Origin: JBHHUI01 sp965248775 | Lineage (GTDB): Bacteria; Chloroflexota; Anaerolineae; Anaerolineales; JBHHUI01 | Assembly (NCBI GenBank): GCA_965248775.1 | Contig: OZ252150.1 | Coordinates: 248,001-312,000, forward strand | DNA length: 64,000 nt | Direction: 5' to 3' | In this document: positions 8,601 to 15,911 of the stretch, piece after piece | Layout: each line of letters starts with the position of its first letter | Position numbering within the stretch: position 1 is the first letter of the stretch | Program-made: the position numbers and the translations under genes | Notes under the pieces: model-generated | Told to the model about the DNA's origin: nothing | Databases searched by the model: none | What the model saw: only the letters and a program-made list of their open reading frames with translations

Positions 8601-9260
8601 TATCTGGCCGTGTTGTTCGGCTTTCTTGGCCTGCCTTTGCAGGGAGCGCAGCCGAGGTCCAATTTCGGCCACAATATCCTGAATACGCTCCAGATTGCGC
8701 TTGGTCTGTTCGAGCCGTCGGACGGTCTCCTCTCTTTTTTGGCGATATGCACCGATACCAGCCGCGTCTTCAAATAACGAGCGGCGCGCTTCAGCGCGGA
8801 GGGAGAGTGCTGAATCCACCAGGCCTTGCCCAATAACGGTGTAGGTTCTCTTTACCAGACCCACGGAGGCCAGTAGCTCATTAATGTCACGCAGGCGCAT
8901 GCGTTGCCCATTTAACAAATACTCGTTCTGGCCGTCGCGGTACGCGCGGCGCGTGATACTGACTTCGCTGAAATCAATCGGCAACCAGCCGTCTGCGTTA
9001 TCGAATACGACTGTAACAGCAGCCATGCTCGCGCGCGCGCGATTCTCCGTGCCGGAGAAGATCATGTCTTCCGTTTTGCGACCGCGGAGTGAAGTATAGG
9101 ATTGCTCACCAAGAACCCAGCGCAGACCGTCGGCAATATTGCTCTTGCCCGATCCGTTTGGACCGACAACACATGTGACACCATCGCCGAAAACAAACTT
9201 CGACTTGGCGGCGAATGATTTATATCCTTGGAGTTCCAGGCGAGCGAGGCGGGGAGACAT
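5646..9260 (-). CDS. smc: Chromosome segregation ATPase SMC
   Basis: A full-length 1204-residue SMC, the condensin core subunit that organises and segregates the chromosome. The head is split as expected: Walker A GPNGSGKSN at residues 33-41 and a Q-loop at the N-terminus, and the C-terminal signature LSGGERSLTASALIFAL plus Walker B FALLDEVDAMLDEANV. Two long coiled-coil arms (about 170-500 and 670-1000, rich in Glu, Arg, Ala, Leu) flank a hinge near residues 510-660 (GATNAIVDVLEID, GRGRALLAPLSS, VTLDGEVHHADGRIV). It follows fabD, with a probable terminator between them. No scpA or scpB is in the window. Confidence 0.97.
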   Translation of the reverse strand: MSPRLARLELQGYKSFAAKSKFVFGDGVTCVVGPNGSGKSNIADGLRWVLGEQSYTSLRGRKTEDMIFSGTENRARASMAAVTVVFDNADGWLPIDFSEVSITRRAYRDGQNEYLLNGQRMRLRDINELLASVGLVKRTYTVIGQGLVDSALSLRAEARRSLFEDAAGIGAYRQKREETVRRLEQTKRNLERIQDIVAEIGPRLRSLQRQAKKAEQHGQIRTDLRALLRIWYGYHWHIEQEELTKTRIYSEEQTVELEALQTDQGHAVAALTDLRAKLASHRTRRTERRDDMARLQSDYEALQREAAVAKERVRNLTERGTAQDAEMEEANRKVTEAGDKAETASTDVNRLDQERLVIARQVEELEIRERMLEDERATLTELIREAQAQTASIGQQITALHARREAADAERTRLDAERTNLEGGISAAKAAVAGTHSEATEKDAAADRAKQSRSENDTQLAANASALSEVDNDLAKSSTELSSATTELERLRARLEVLQQEHSALEGAASGRRLLESAAATGQLPGATNAIVDVLEIDTQYETAIAAALGQSLHALIVSDYSSVEAARELLAGRGRALLAPLSSNRTFERPQFLSPHPDRIGFAADVVEFSAEYGSVVEALLGSVIICRTRAGARNVASALPPGSLAVTLDGEVHHADGRIVVGASDDSRALELARELVLLPEQITKSKNVQRETKNVHANLERKRSTLQAEATSLLAARQTTQEFERIASTERDSARLTHERAIAARELIQVQIKTIAERLRNLVQEDVEMREQLDELTQTHATTHQQAQTLIGQRAELMTPELGDEIATLRIALAVAEQALQNSRARLHEVRADLVTEQSTLAERMARIENRKQEALNLHARIETIEVQADEFAHRIRANQDELGPSDSQMRLLENELTRTESEESRIRQTLHNLEKRHLDARLQFESKRNQLDALRRRIEDDFGLVDLAFGDGLTGQNPLPLEGQVVHLEPVDTLPDDIEPEINRYRAQMRRMGSINPDAVREHEEVQERYEHLSTQITDLDSAVEQMREVIAELDVLMEHEFRKTFDEVAREFRKTFTKLFGGGQAQLHLTNPDDLTTTGIDILAQLPGKREQGLGLLSGGERSLTASALIFALLRVSPTPFALLDEVDAMLDEANVGRFRDLLRDLSNQTQFIIITHNSHTVEVADTVYGISMGPDGASQMMSLKLDGDQVVMPVADPA

Positions 9261-9273
9261 GCCGGTGAGAATT

Positions 9274-9303
9274 AAAAAGCGCGACGAAGAGTGTCACGCT
9301 TTT
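9274..9303 (-). terminator. Probable terminator between fabD and smc
   Basis: Read on the minus strand, AAAAGCGTGAC (9303-9293) pairs with GTCGCGCTTTT (9284-9274) with one G-T wobble and a 7-8 nt loop, then runs into TTTTTAAT-like sequence. It lies after the fabD stop and only about 14 bp before smc, so it may reduce read-through into smc rather than fully separate the genes. Confidence 0.6.
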
Positions 9304-9315
9304 ACGCAGAAAGTT

Positions 9316-10263
9316 CTACAGATCGCGTAGTGCTTGGATCGCTTCTGGTGTACCGGCCGAAAAACGGTTAGTGCCGCGGTCGATACGTTTGACCAGCCCG
9401 TTAAGTATATTCCCGGGACCGACCTCCACGAAATTAGAAACCCCCTGTTTGCGCAAATATTGTATCGTTTCTGTCCAGCGTACCGGCCGCGTGAGTTGGC
9501 CGTGTAGCTCGGTGCGAATTTGGTTCGAATCCGTTAGGGCTGTGACAGTTGAGTTGGCGATGACGGTACTCACAGGCACGACAAACGGCATCTTATCTAC
9601 GGCCTGCTCATATTCGTTGGCAACTGAGACCATCAATGGAGAATGTGCGGCGATTGAAATCGGCAGTCGAACGACACGGCGCGCGCCGGTTTCTTTCGCG
9701 GCGGCCATTGCCGTCTCCAATGCAGTCTCATGGCCTGAGATGACGACCTGGCCGGGACAATTATCGTTGGCAACCTGAACAACATTGTCTTCGCCGCTAC
9801 TCGCAGCTGCACAGATCTTATCTAATTTGGGTGTGTCCAATCCAAGTACTGCTGCCATACCGCCGGGCTGGCGCTGGTCGGCCAACTTCATGAGTCGCCC
9901 GCGTTCACGCACGAGTTCGAGCCCGTCTTCAAATTCCAGGGCTTGTGCCGCGACAAGCGCAGTGATCTCGCCGAGCGAATGGCCAGCTGCATAGGCCGGT
10001 GTGTAGTCACCGACGAGTTCTTCCACAAAGCGTAACGCAGCGATGCTACAAGTAAAGAGAGCCGCTTGTGTGTTGTAGGTGTCGTTGAGGGTATCTTCCG
10101 GGCCGTTCCAGCATAGCTCCGAAAGCTTGAAGCCGAGTAATTCATCGGCTTCGGAAAATATTTCGCGTACTTTATCAGATGCTTCGGCAAGTTCGCGACC
10201 CATCCCGACGGCCTGAGAACCCTGACCGGGGAAGAGGAATGCGGTGCTGCCGGAATCGAGCAT
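9316..10263 (-). CDS. fabD: Malonyl-CoA:ACP transacylase
   Basis: A 315-residue acyltransferase that moves malonyl from CoA to acyl carrier protein at the start of type II fatty-acid synthesis. It opens with AFLFPGQGSQAVGMG, has the nucleophile elbow GHSLGE (Ser about residue 96), a GGMAAVLGL stretch and the catalytic histidine in SIAAHSPLM, ending with the FVEVGPGNILNGLVKRI motif. It lies 66 bp downstream of rpmF on the same strand. In many bacteria rpmF, plsX, fabH and fabD are grouped; here plsX and fabH are not between them, leaving a reduced cluster. Transcription probably starts from the rpmF promoter at 10591-10619. Confidence 0.95.
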   Translation of the reverse strand: MLDSGSTAFLFPGQGSQAVGMGRELAEASDKVREIFSEADELLGFKLSELCWNGPEDTLNDTYNTQAALFTCSIAALRFVEELVGDYTPAYAAGHSLGEITALVAAQALEFEDGLELVRERGRLMKLADQRQPGGMAAVLGLDTPKLDKICAAASSGEDNVVQVANDNCPGQVVISGHETALETAMAAAKETGARRVVRLPISIAAHSPLMVSVANEYEQAVDKMPFVVPVSTVIANSTVTALTDSNQIRTELHGQLTRPVRWTETIQYLRKQGVSNFVEVGPGNILNGLVKRIDRGTNRFSAGTPEAIQALRDL

Positions 10264-10329
10264 GGCGGGGAGTTTAGCGGTTGGATGTCGGAGCTGGGCT
10301 CCATTGCCCCCGTTCCGTCCCCCGCGCCC

Positions 10330-10515
10330 TTAGTTCTTTTCGATCTCGATTACTTCACGACCGTCGTAATGGCCGCAGTTCATGCAGACGCGATGCGGCA
10401 TGTGCATTTCACCACAGTTGGTGCAGGTGATCAGATGGCGACGTTTGAGGGCATCATGCGCTCGGCGGCGGTTACGGCGGCCCTTCGAGAGTTTTCTCTT
10501 GGGAAGTGGTGTCAT
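10330..10515 (-). CDS. rpmF: Ribosomal protein bL32
   Basis: A 61-residue large-subunit protein. It has the PKRKLSKGRRNRRRAHDAL basic N-terminus and four cysteines in two CxxC pairs (ITCTNCGEMH and RVCMNCGHYDGREVI), making it the zinc-binding form. GAGAGGATC lies before the ATG. It is preceded by a consensus promoter and a leader hairpin, and followed by fabD, the common linkage of bL32 with fatty-acid synthesis genes. Confidence 0.95.
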   Translation of the reverse strand: MTPLPKRKLSKGRRNRRRAHDALKRRHLITCTNCGEMHMPHRVCMNCGHYDGREVIEIEKN

Positions 10516-10549
10516 TTACGGATCCTCTCGCAACAAAACAATTGCTATT

Positions 10550-10580
10550 GACAAAATAAGGCCTGCCAACTTGGGCAGGC
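10550..10580 (-). promoter_or_regulatory. Hairpin plus T-rich tract in the rpmF leader
   Basis: On the minus strand GCCTGCC (10580-10574), a 6 nt loop and GGCAGGC (10567-10561) are followed by CTTATTTTGT. The shape is that of an intrinsic terminator, yet it lies about 10 nt downstream of the -10 box and 35 nt before the rpmF start. It may be an attenuator, a 5' stabilising hairpin, or the ancestral panE terminator with which the promoter overlaps. Confidence 0.55.
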
Positions 10581-10590
10581 GCGGGGGGGG

Positions 10591-10619
10591 ATTATAAAGT
10601 CGGAGGAGGGGAGTGTCAA
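10591..10619 (-). promoter_or_regulatory. Consensus promoter of rpmF
   Basis: On the minus strand TTGACA (10619-10614) and TATAAT (10596-10591) match sigma-70 boxes perfectly and are separated by exactly 17 bp. Transcription would start near 10584 and read rpmF then fabD. The neighbouring IS ends one base upstream of the -35 box, counting its target duplication at 10620-10635. Confidence 0.85.
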
Positions 10620-10635
10620 GATCAGCACCTACATT

Positions 10636-12133
10636 TGTTAGCCCAAAGTAGTAATGTCCCCTTTTACGATCACGCGATACGGCGTGCCCGGGAGGAGGAC
10701 AGAAGGTGGACGAACTACTCACGATGAGCAAGAAAGAACTCACCCGACTGGAAGTCATGCAACACAGTGAAGTGCGCACTGCACTTTGCGGCTGGAAGAA
10801 AAGCGTCTGAAACAACGAGAAGCAGCGGAACAACTGGGAGTCAGCGTGCGGCATGTGAAACGGCTCTTGCGCCGCTACCGTCAGGCGGGCACGGAGGGGC
10901 TGGTCTCTAAGCGCCGCGGGCGGCCGAGTAACAACCAGCTGAGTGCCAAGGTTCGGAACCAGGCCGAGCGGCTGCTCCGCAAGCGCTACGCCGATTTCGG
11001 GCCGACGCTCGCGCATGAGAAACTGACGGAAGTGCATGGCTTGAAGTTGTCTGTCGAGAGCGTGCGCCAACTAACACTTGCGCCGCACGCAGTGCAGGTG
11101 TGATCGTCGCCGAACTCTGGAAACCGCGCCGCGCTAAACGTGCGCGTGTGCACCAGATGCGTACCCGCCGTGCCTGTTTCGGCGAATTAGTCCAAATTGA
11201 CGGCTCACCGTATGACTGGTTCGAAGGCCGCGCCCCGGCTTGCTCGCTACTGGTCTTCATCGACGACGCTACTGGGTGCTTGCTTGAACTGTACTTCACG
11301 CCCCAGGAGAGCTTCTTCAGCTACTCTGCCGCTATGCGGCGCTATTTCGCTCGCCTTGGCAAACCGCTGGCTTTCTACAGCGACAAGCATGGCATCTTTC
11401 GTGTCAACGCGAAAAACGCTGTCTCCGGCACAGGTCTGACCCAATTCGGCCGTGCCCTCCAAGAGTTGGACATCCAGAGCGTCTGCGCTAACACCCCCCA
11501 AGCCAAGGGACGTGTCGAGCGCACCAACAAAACCCTGCCGGACCGCCTGGTCAAGGAAATGCGTCTACAGGGTATCTCCACTTTGGCCGCTGGCAACGAA
11601 TTCGTCATCCAGTTCATGGATGATTTCAACCGGCGCTTCGCTGTCGTCCCGGCCGACCCGCGCGACGCCCATCGCCCGCTGCGGCACACCGACGATCGCG
11701 TAGCATACTGTCGCGTGCAACGCGACAAGTGCCTGGACGTGATCTTCACCCGCCAGGATACACGCACACTCTCCAAGAACCTCGCCTTGCAGTACAACAA
11801 GGTCGTCTACCAGATCCAGACCGCGCGTCCTGGTTATGCCCTGCGCAACGCCCGCGTCACCCTCTACGAGCAGCCCGACGGCGAGATTGCCATCCGATAC
11901 AAGGGTCGGTTGCTCGAGCATACGGTCTTCAAGCGACAACAACGCCAGGCCGAAGTCGTGTCCAGCAAGTCACTCAACAACAAACTCCGCAAACCTACGC
12001 GCCCGGCCGCCGACCATCCCTGGCGCACTTACCCAGCCGCGCCCTACTACGTTGACGATTGTCTCACTCCTCCTCTCCAAAAGGGGACTCTTTATCTTTG
12101 GAGAAAAGGGGACATTTTATCTTTGGGTTGACA
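10636..12133 (+). mobile_element. IS1202/ISNCY-like insertion sequence with 16 bp target duplication
   Basis: Imperfect inverted ends of about 30 bp: TGTTAGCCCAAAG...AATGTCCCCTTTT from 10636 and TGTCAACCCAAAG...AATGTCCCCTTTT read inward from 12133. The direct repeat GATCAGCACCTACATT flanks the element at 10620-10635 and 12134-12149. Long target duplications are known in the IS1202 group of ISNCY elements. The right end carries the terminal motif twice in tandem (12079-12101 and 12104-12126, 25 bp apart). The transposase gene has at least two frame breaks, so this copy is probably immobile unless helped in trans. Confidence 0.85.
10724..12131 (+). pseudogene. Frameshifted ISNCY/IS1202-type transposase
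   Basis: Three pieces in different frames add up to one transposase. From ATG 10724: MSKKELTRLEVMQ. From about 10778 to 11070: a helix-turn-helix region, KQREAAEQLGVSVRHVKRLL, and KRRGRPSNN. From about 11097 to 12131: the DDE/rve domain with VQIDGSPYDWFE (first Asp), LLVFIDDATGCLLEL, FYSDKHGIF (second Asp) and PQAKGRVERTNKTLPDR (Glu). The first break lies at about 10765-10780; the second at 11070-11097 also contains about 25 extra bases between VRQL and the ELWKPRR segment. The stop codon lies inside the right inverted repeat. Confidence 0.85.
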
Positions 12134-12135
12134 GA

Positions 12136-13161
12136 TCAGCACCTACATTCCCCTTCATAATTCTCAATTTCTGTGGGCCTGCCGCGGAATCGTTCCCAGG
12201 GCAGGCTCCCTTTTGCAATTCCTGATAATATTTCATTCAGGCGACAGTTGATCGGTGCGCATAGTTCAGCTTCGCGCGCGTAGCGATCAACTGCGCCATT
12301 CAGATAAACCACTTCCGAATCGGAGTGTCCGGCCCTAAGATCAATATGCAGAGATGGAAGCTTGCCCCCCCGGCCACCCGTTACCGACCGCCGCAATAGC
12401 CCACGGTACAAGGGTCTAGGGAGGTAACGAACGGCAAAGGCCAGCAAAGCTGAGGGTAAGCCGGGTAAATTTACGACTGGTATTTTCAGGTGCGACATTA
12501 GCTTCAGGGTTTCGCGCAGGGCGGCCACTTCGAGGCGCGTGCCGATTTCGCTGGCGAATATCGCTGCAGGCGGGAGGTCACAGATCGCGCTTGTAGCGTT
12601 GCCGAGCAGATTTGTGAGCAGCTTCGACCATTTCATCGCATCCGCACTGGCATAGCGCTTGATGAGAATGCCGGACTGTTTCAATTCCGCTGCCAAAATC
12701 TTGGCAACAGGATGATCGCCGGCCAAGCCAATGCCGCGCTCGCGCTCAACTTCGATTTTTCCCGCTGCACCGACTGCAACAGCTGTGGTGACTGTTCCAG
12801 CAATGACCTTTGCGTAGCCAAATGCTTCTGTGAGCAGCGGCTCGTTGTCGACTCCATTCTGGAAAGAGACCACCGCTGGAGTCTGCTCCAATGTCTGGAT
12901 ATCCTGGATCGCCGAAGCAGTTTGTTGCGATTTTACGGTGAGCAGTATCGCATCTGGCGGGGCAGCCTCGGAGGGTCCTGTCACAATCTGCGGCGTTGGA
13001 ATATGGAATTTCTCTGTGGAGGTTGAAATGGTCAGCCCGGTTTTGCGCATCGTCTCCGCCCGCTGCGGACGCACTAGAAATGTTACTTGCTGCCCATGCT
13101 GGGCGAGTAATCCTCCAATGTACCCGCCAATGGCCCCGGTGCCATAGATGAGGTAATGCAA
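12136..13161 (-). CDS. panE: 2-dehydropantoate 2-reductase (ketopantoate reductase)
   Basis: A 341-residue NADPH-dependent oxidoreductase expected to reduce 2-dehydropantoate to pantoate in coenzyme A synthesis. The Rossmann motif YGTGAIGGYIG is at residues 6-16, LLTVKSQQT contains the conserved Lys region, FQNGVDNE the Asn-Gly motif, and AMKWSKLLTNLLGNA the catalytic Lys helix. The ApbA/PanE family also includes enzymes on other 2-keto acids, so the substrate is inferred. It starts 6 bp after glpC and is apparently co-transcribed. The last codons and the stop TGA lie inside the target duplication of the adjacent IS, so the protein end is unchanged by the insertion. Confidence 0.85.
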   Translation of the reverse strand: MHYLIYGTGAIGGYIGGLLAQHGQQVTFLVRPQRAETMRKTGLTISTSTEKFHIPTPQIVTGPSEAAPPDAILLTVKSQQTASAIQDIQTLEQTPAVVSFQNGVDNEPLLTEAFGYAKVIAGTVTTAVAVGAAGKIEVERERGIGLAGDHPVAKILAAELKQSGILIKRYASADAMKWSKLLTNLLGNATSAICDLPPAAIFASEIGTRLEVAALRETLKLMSHLKIPVVNLPGLPSALLAFAVRYLPRPLYRGLLRRSVTGGRGGKLPSLHIDLRAGHSDSEVVYLNGAVDRYAREAELCAPINCRLNEILSGIAKGSLPWERFRGRPTEIENYEGECRC

Positions 13162-13167
13162 TATCGT

Positions 13168-14406
13168 CTACCGATTGCGAACCCGCAGCGGATAGGCATC
13201 TGCGAGCAATTCGACCGGGTGAACGGTCTTGATCCCCGTGTGTTGCTCGATCCACCAGCGACAGCTCTCTGAGTCACTTACAATGCGGTCTGGTTTGGCG
13301 GCTTCGATCTGCGCGAATAGTGAAGCCCCAACGTCTCGGGCGATGCCGTATTTTTCAGTTTTGAGGCCATACGTCCCGGCAACACCGCAACAGGCGGCCG
13401 TCGATTCGGTCACATTCAGCATGGGAATACGCCGTAGCAATTCAATCGCCGGTTGTCCGACATAATGGCTGCGCAGTTGACAGGGTCCATGATAGAACAC
13501 GCGCATATTGCGCGACTTCAGCCGCGTGTCGAACTCATTCTCGTCGGCGAGCAGGGAAAGGAACTCGAAGATATCGAACGTGTTCTCTGCGACTAATTCG
13601 ACATCCGGCCCTTCCAATCCCAGCACGGTGCGGTATTCGTGTTTTAGAGCTAACGTGCAACTTGTGCTGGTCCCGACAATTACATAGTTTTCACGAATGT
13701 AGGGTGCAAGTTTGCGGATGTTCTCGCGTGCATATTTTCGCGCAGCCTCGAATGCGCCGTTTGATTGGAATGGCAAGCCGCAACAATTCTGCTCGCCGAT
13801 CACCACTTTGCAGCCATTGCGTTCTAATACCTTCACGGCAGCCCTTCCGACATGCGGCTCATAATAATTCGTGCTACAGCTATGGAAGTAGAGCACTTTG
13901 CGGCTGCCAATAATGTTCATGTGATGGGCATTGCGTCGAAACCAGCCGCTAAACGTGCGCCTGGAAAATTTAGGCAGGGGTGCGCGCCGATCGATCTTAA
14001 TTGTTTTCTCAATCAACCAGCGAGCCGGGCGCAAGCGCAGCGGGATGTTTGAAAATGGTGCGAAGACAGAGCCCAAACGCCCCAACTTTTCAGGTTGCGA
14101 AATAAGCCAGTTGCGGCGAGAGAGGCCGTCGCGTTCAATGATGCCCGCCCGCGCAATCGTGTTCATCTCAGCGATCTGAACCCCGTGCGGACAGACTTGC
14201 GAGCAGACGCCACACCCACTGCAATAATCCAACGAGCGATCTGTGGATGTGAAGCCTGATTGCCGAAAGCGCTGTAATTGGGGACCAACAACTTTGGGTC
14301 CGGGGAACTGATCCGTGACAGCCGCAACGGGGCAGGCCGATGTGCAGATATTGCATTTGATGCACTGGTCGGCGCTCAGAATGGTTGACATGAATTGTTC
14401 GCGCAT
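13168..14406 (-). CDS. glpC: Anaerobic glycerol-3-phosphate dehydrogenase subunit C
   Basis: A 412-residue iron-sulfur subunit that passes electrons from the GlpA/GlpB flavoprotein to the membrane quinone pool. Two 4Fe-4S motifs are visible, CIKCNICTSACP (about residues 16-27) and CSGCGVCSQVCP, followed by two CCG (heterodisulfide reductase-like) domains: YFHSCSTNYYEPHVG with NCCGLPFQSNG, and YHGPCQLRSH with ACCGVAGTYG. The ATG at 14406 is 4 nt after the glpB stop, which suggests coupling; a second ATG at 14391 (MSTILSADQCIKC) is equally possible. Neither has a strong ribosome-binding site. Confidence 0.93.
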   Translation of the reverse strand: MREQFMSTILSADQCIKCNICTSACPVAAVTDQFPGPKVVGPQLQRFRQSGFTSTDRSLDYCSGCGVCSQVCPHGVQIAEMNTIARAGIIERDGLSRRNWLISQPEKLGRLGSVFAPFSNIPLRLRPARWLIEKTIKIDRRAPLPKFSRRTFSGWFRRNAHHMNIIGSRKVLYFHSCSTNYYEPHVGRAAVKVLERNGCKVVIGEQNCCGLPFQSNGAFEAARKYARENIRKLAPYIRENYVIVGTSTSCTLALKHEYRTVLGLEGPDVELVAENTFDIFEFLSLLADENEFDTRLKSRNMRVFYHGPCQLRSHYVGQPAIELLRRIPMLNVTESTAACCGVAGTYGLKTEKYGIARDVGASLFAQIEAAKPDRIVSDSESCRWWIEQHTGIKTVHPVELLADAYPLRVRNR

Positions 14407-14409
14407 GAT

Positions 14410-15657
14410 TCAGCCAGCCGCTGGAGCAATTGCACCTACGGCAGCAAGCGCGCTTGAAAGCGCAATGCCCTCGCGGCTGCCTTCTGTCATACGATCCGCT
14501 CCGGCGAGCAGGCTCCCGCAGGCCCATAAATTGTCTGCGATAGGCGCTCCTGTACTATCCAATACGCGACCGGTCGCATCCGTTTCGACACCAATGCGGG
14601 CAAAAGGATGTGCATCAAGATAACGCGCCCGCGACCAGGATTTTCCCTTGAGGGTCTGAACCACCGGCAGGTCAAATACACTTTCGTGAACCGTTTTGGG
14701 ATTTTCACTTTCCAGACCGCCGTGCGCGAAACCACCAGTGGCGAGCAAAATTGCCGTCGTCCGAAGGTCCCGTTCGCGGCCGTTCGCCGCTGCACTCAGG
14801 TGTGCTGAGCCGTGCCGGGTGAAGGCGCCCTGCACAGTGGGGCCGAGTATAAGTCTGCCTTTATCCGCAAGGATTGCAGCGTGGAGCGCGTTGAAGATGC
14901 GCATACCGGGGACGCTCGGCGGCATAATTGGGATTTCGAATACCTTTCTTTCAAGAATAGTCTGGGCAGTCTGCCAAACAGAATGAGCCTGTTCTATGCC
15001 CAAAATCGCAGGCACTCCCAGGCGGGCAGCAGCAAAATCACTTTGAAGCGCGAGGGAGTCGATTGCTTCGCGCCAGGCGAGCAGGATGCCTTCGCGCGAG
15101 TCTGGTGCATCTAGAAGGTGGGCCAGATCTGTGGCATAGCTCTCGCGGCGACGAGGTGCGCCAGGAACGGGCAAGTCCACCACAACTGTATCGTGCCCAA
15201 GATTGGATGTCAGCAACTCTGGATAAAAATCACGGAACCCCGGCAAACGTCCGATCAAAATTGGTGTCTTGTTACGCAGGTCGCCCGCCAGCATCGATTC
15301 CGGGACAAGACAGGCCGAGTGTGTTGCGCCGATTGCTGTTGGCAACCAATGGTTTGTGTGTAAGTCTCCTATCATATTCAAGTTCTGTTCTGAACAGATC
15401 GCGATGAACTCTTCAAGCGCTGTAGCAATCGTTGTCGCAGCGAGGCGAGAATAAGGGTGATTTTCACCGAGCTTTCTGGGAGCAGGCTTACGGATGGGTT
15501 TGTGTTGTGTGTAGCCATGAACGCCGATCATTCCGGCGCTTGTGTGTGTGCCACCAATACCACGAGCTATGACGATGGTGTCCAGGCCATGACGAACGGC
15601 AAGCGCCCCGGCGAACATGCCGGCGAGTCCAGCGCCGACAACAATGAGGTCTGTCAT
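14410..15657 (-). CDS. glpB: Anaerobic glycerol-3-phosphate dehydrogenase subunit B
   Basis: A 415-residue flavoprotein subunit of the membrane-associated GlpABC complex. The N-terminus LIVVGAGLAGMFAGALAV is a dinucleotide-binding motif; ATILLATGGFAHGGLE and NLWACGSLLAGADRM near the C-terminus match the FAD-binding family. ATG 15657 was chosen because the dinucleotide fold follows directly; a GTG three codons upstream (15666) is in frame. It is separated from glpA by 254 bp holding a dispersed palindromic repeat, an unusual gap inside this operon, and is followed by glpC after 3 bp. Confidence 0.9.
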   Translation of the reverse strand: MTDLIVVGAGLAGMFAGALAVRHGLDTIVIARGIGGTHTSAGMIGVHGYTQHKPIRKPAPRKLGENHPYSRLAATTIATALEEFIAICSEQNLNMIGDLHTNHWLPTAIGATHSACLVPESMLAGDLRNKTPILIGRLPGFRDFYPELLTSNLGHDTVVVDLPVPGAPRRRESYATDLAHLLDAPDSREGILLAWREAIDSLALQSDFAAARLGVPAILGIEQAHSVWQTAQTILERKVFEIPIMPPSVPGMRIFNALHAAILADKGRLILGPTVQGAFTRHGSAHLSAAANGRERDLRTTAILLATGGFAHGGLESENPKTVHESVFDLPVVQTLKGKSWSRARYLDAHPFARIGVETDATGRVLDSTGAPIADNLWACGSLLAGADRMTEGSREGIALSSALAAVGAIAPAAG

Positions 15658-15911
15658 GTGCAACACACCACATCAATTAGATGCGAGACCATTCGGTATT
15701 TACTCAATTGTCACCCTCCAGCCCAGTCCCGTCCCGGTTCCGGACGGTGTGACCCCGGCCCCTGGACTGGGTGAGCGAAGCGAAGGGTCTCGTTTTTCAT
15801 TCAAAAAACACTTGTGTTTGGATAATGAGATGCTTCGTCGCTCCGCTTCTCAGCATGACATTAATTTCGCGAACTTATTCTGAATTACCGAATGCTCGTT
15901 ATGTAGTTGAT
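15658..15911. other. Gap between glpA and glpB filled mostly by a repeat
   Basis: No coding sequence is seen. The centre is the palindromic repeat at 15772-15860. A transcript running from glpA into glpB (minus strand) must pass through it, so the repeat may act as an mRNA processing or stabilising hairpin. Confidence 0.5.
15772..15860. repeat. Dispersed palindromic repeat inside the glp operon
   Basis: The arm TGAGCGAAGCGAAGGGTCTCG (15772-15792) is complementary, with a few mismatches, to GAGATGCTTCGTCGCTCCGC continuing to CAGCATGACA (15827-15860). The 30-odd bases between are AT-rich. A related copy opens the window at 9-68. Short palindromes with the GAGCGAAGCGAAG core are scattered through many environmental genomes; they resemble REP or MITE remnants with no coding capacity. 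Confidence 0.65.

Noticed and set aside
10620..12149. 16 bp direct repeats as phage or integrative-element attachment sites
   Set aside because: They directly flank inverted repeats and a transposase, so a target duplication explains them; no integrase is present.
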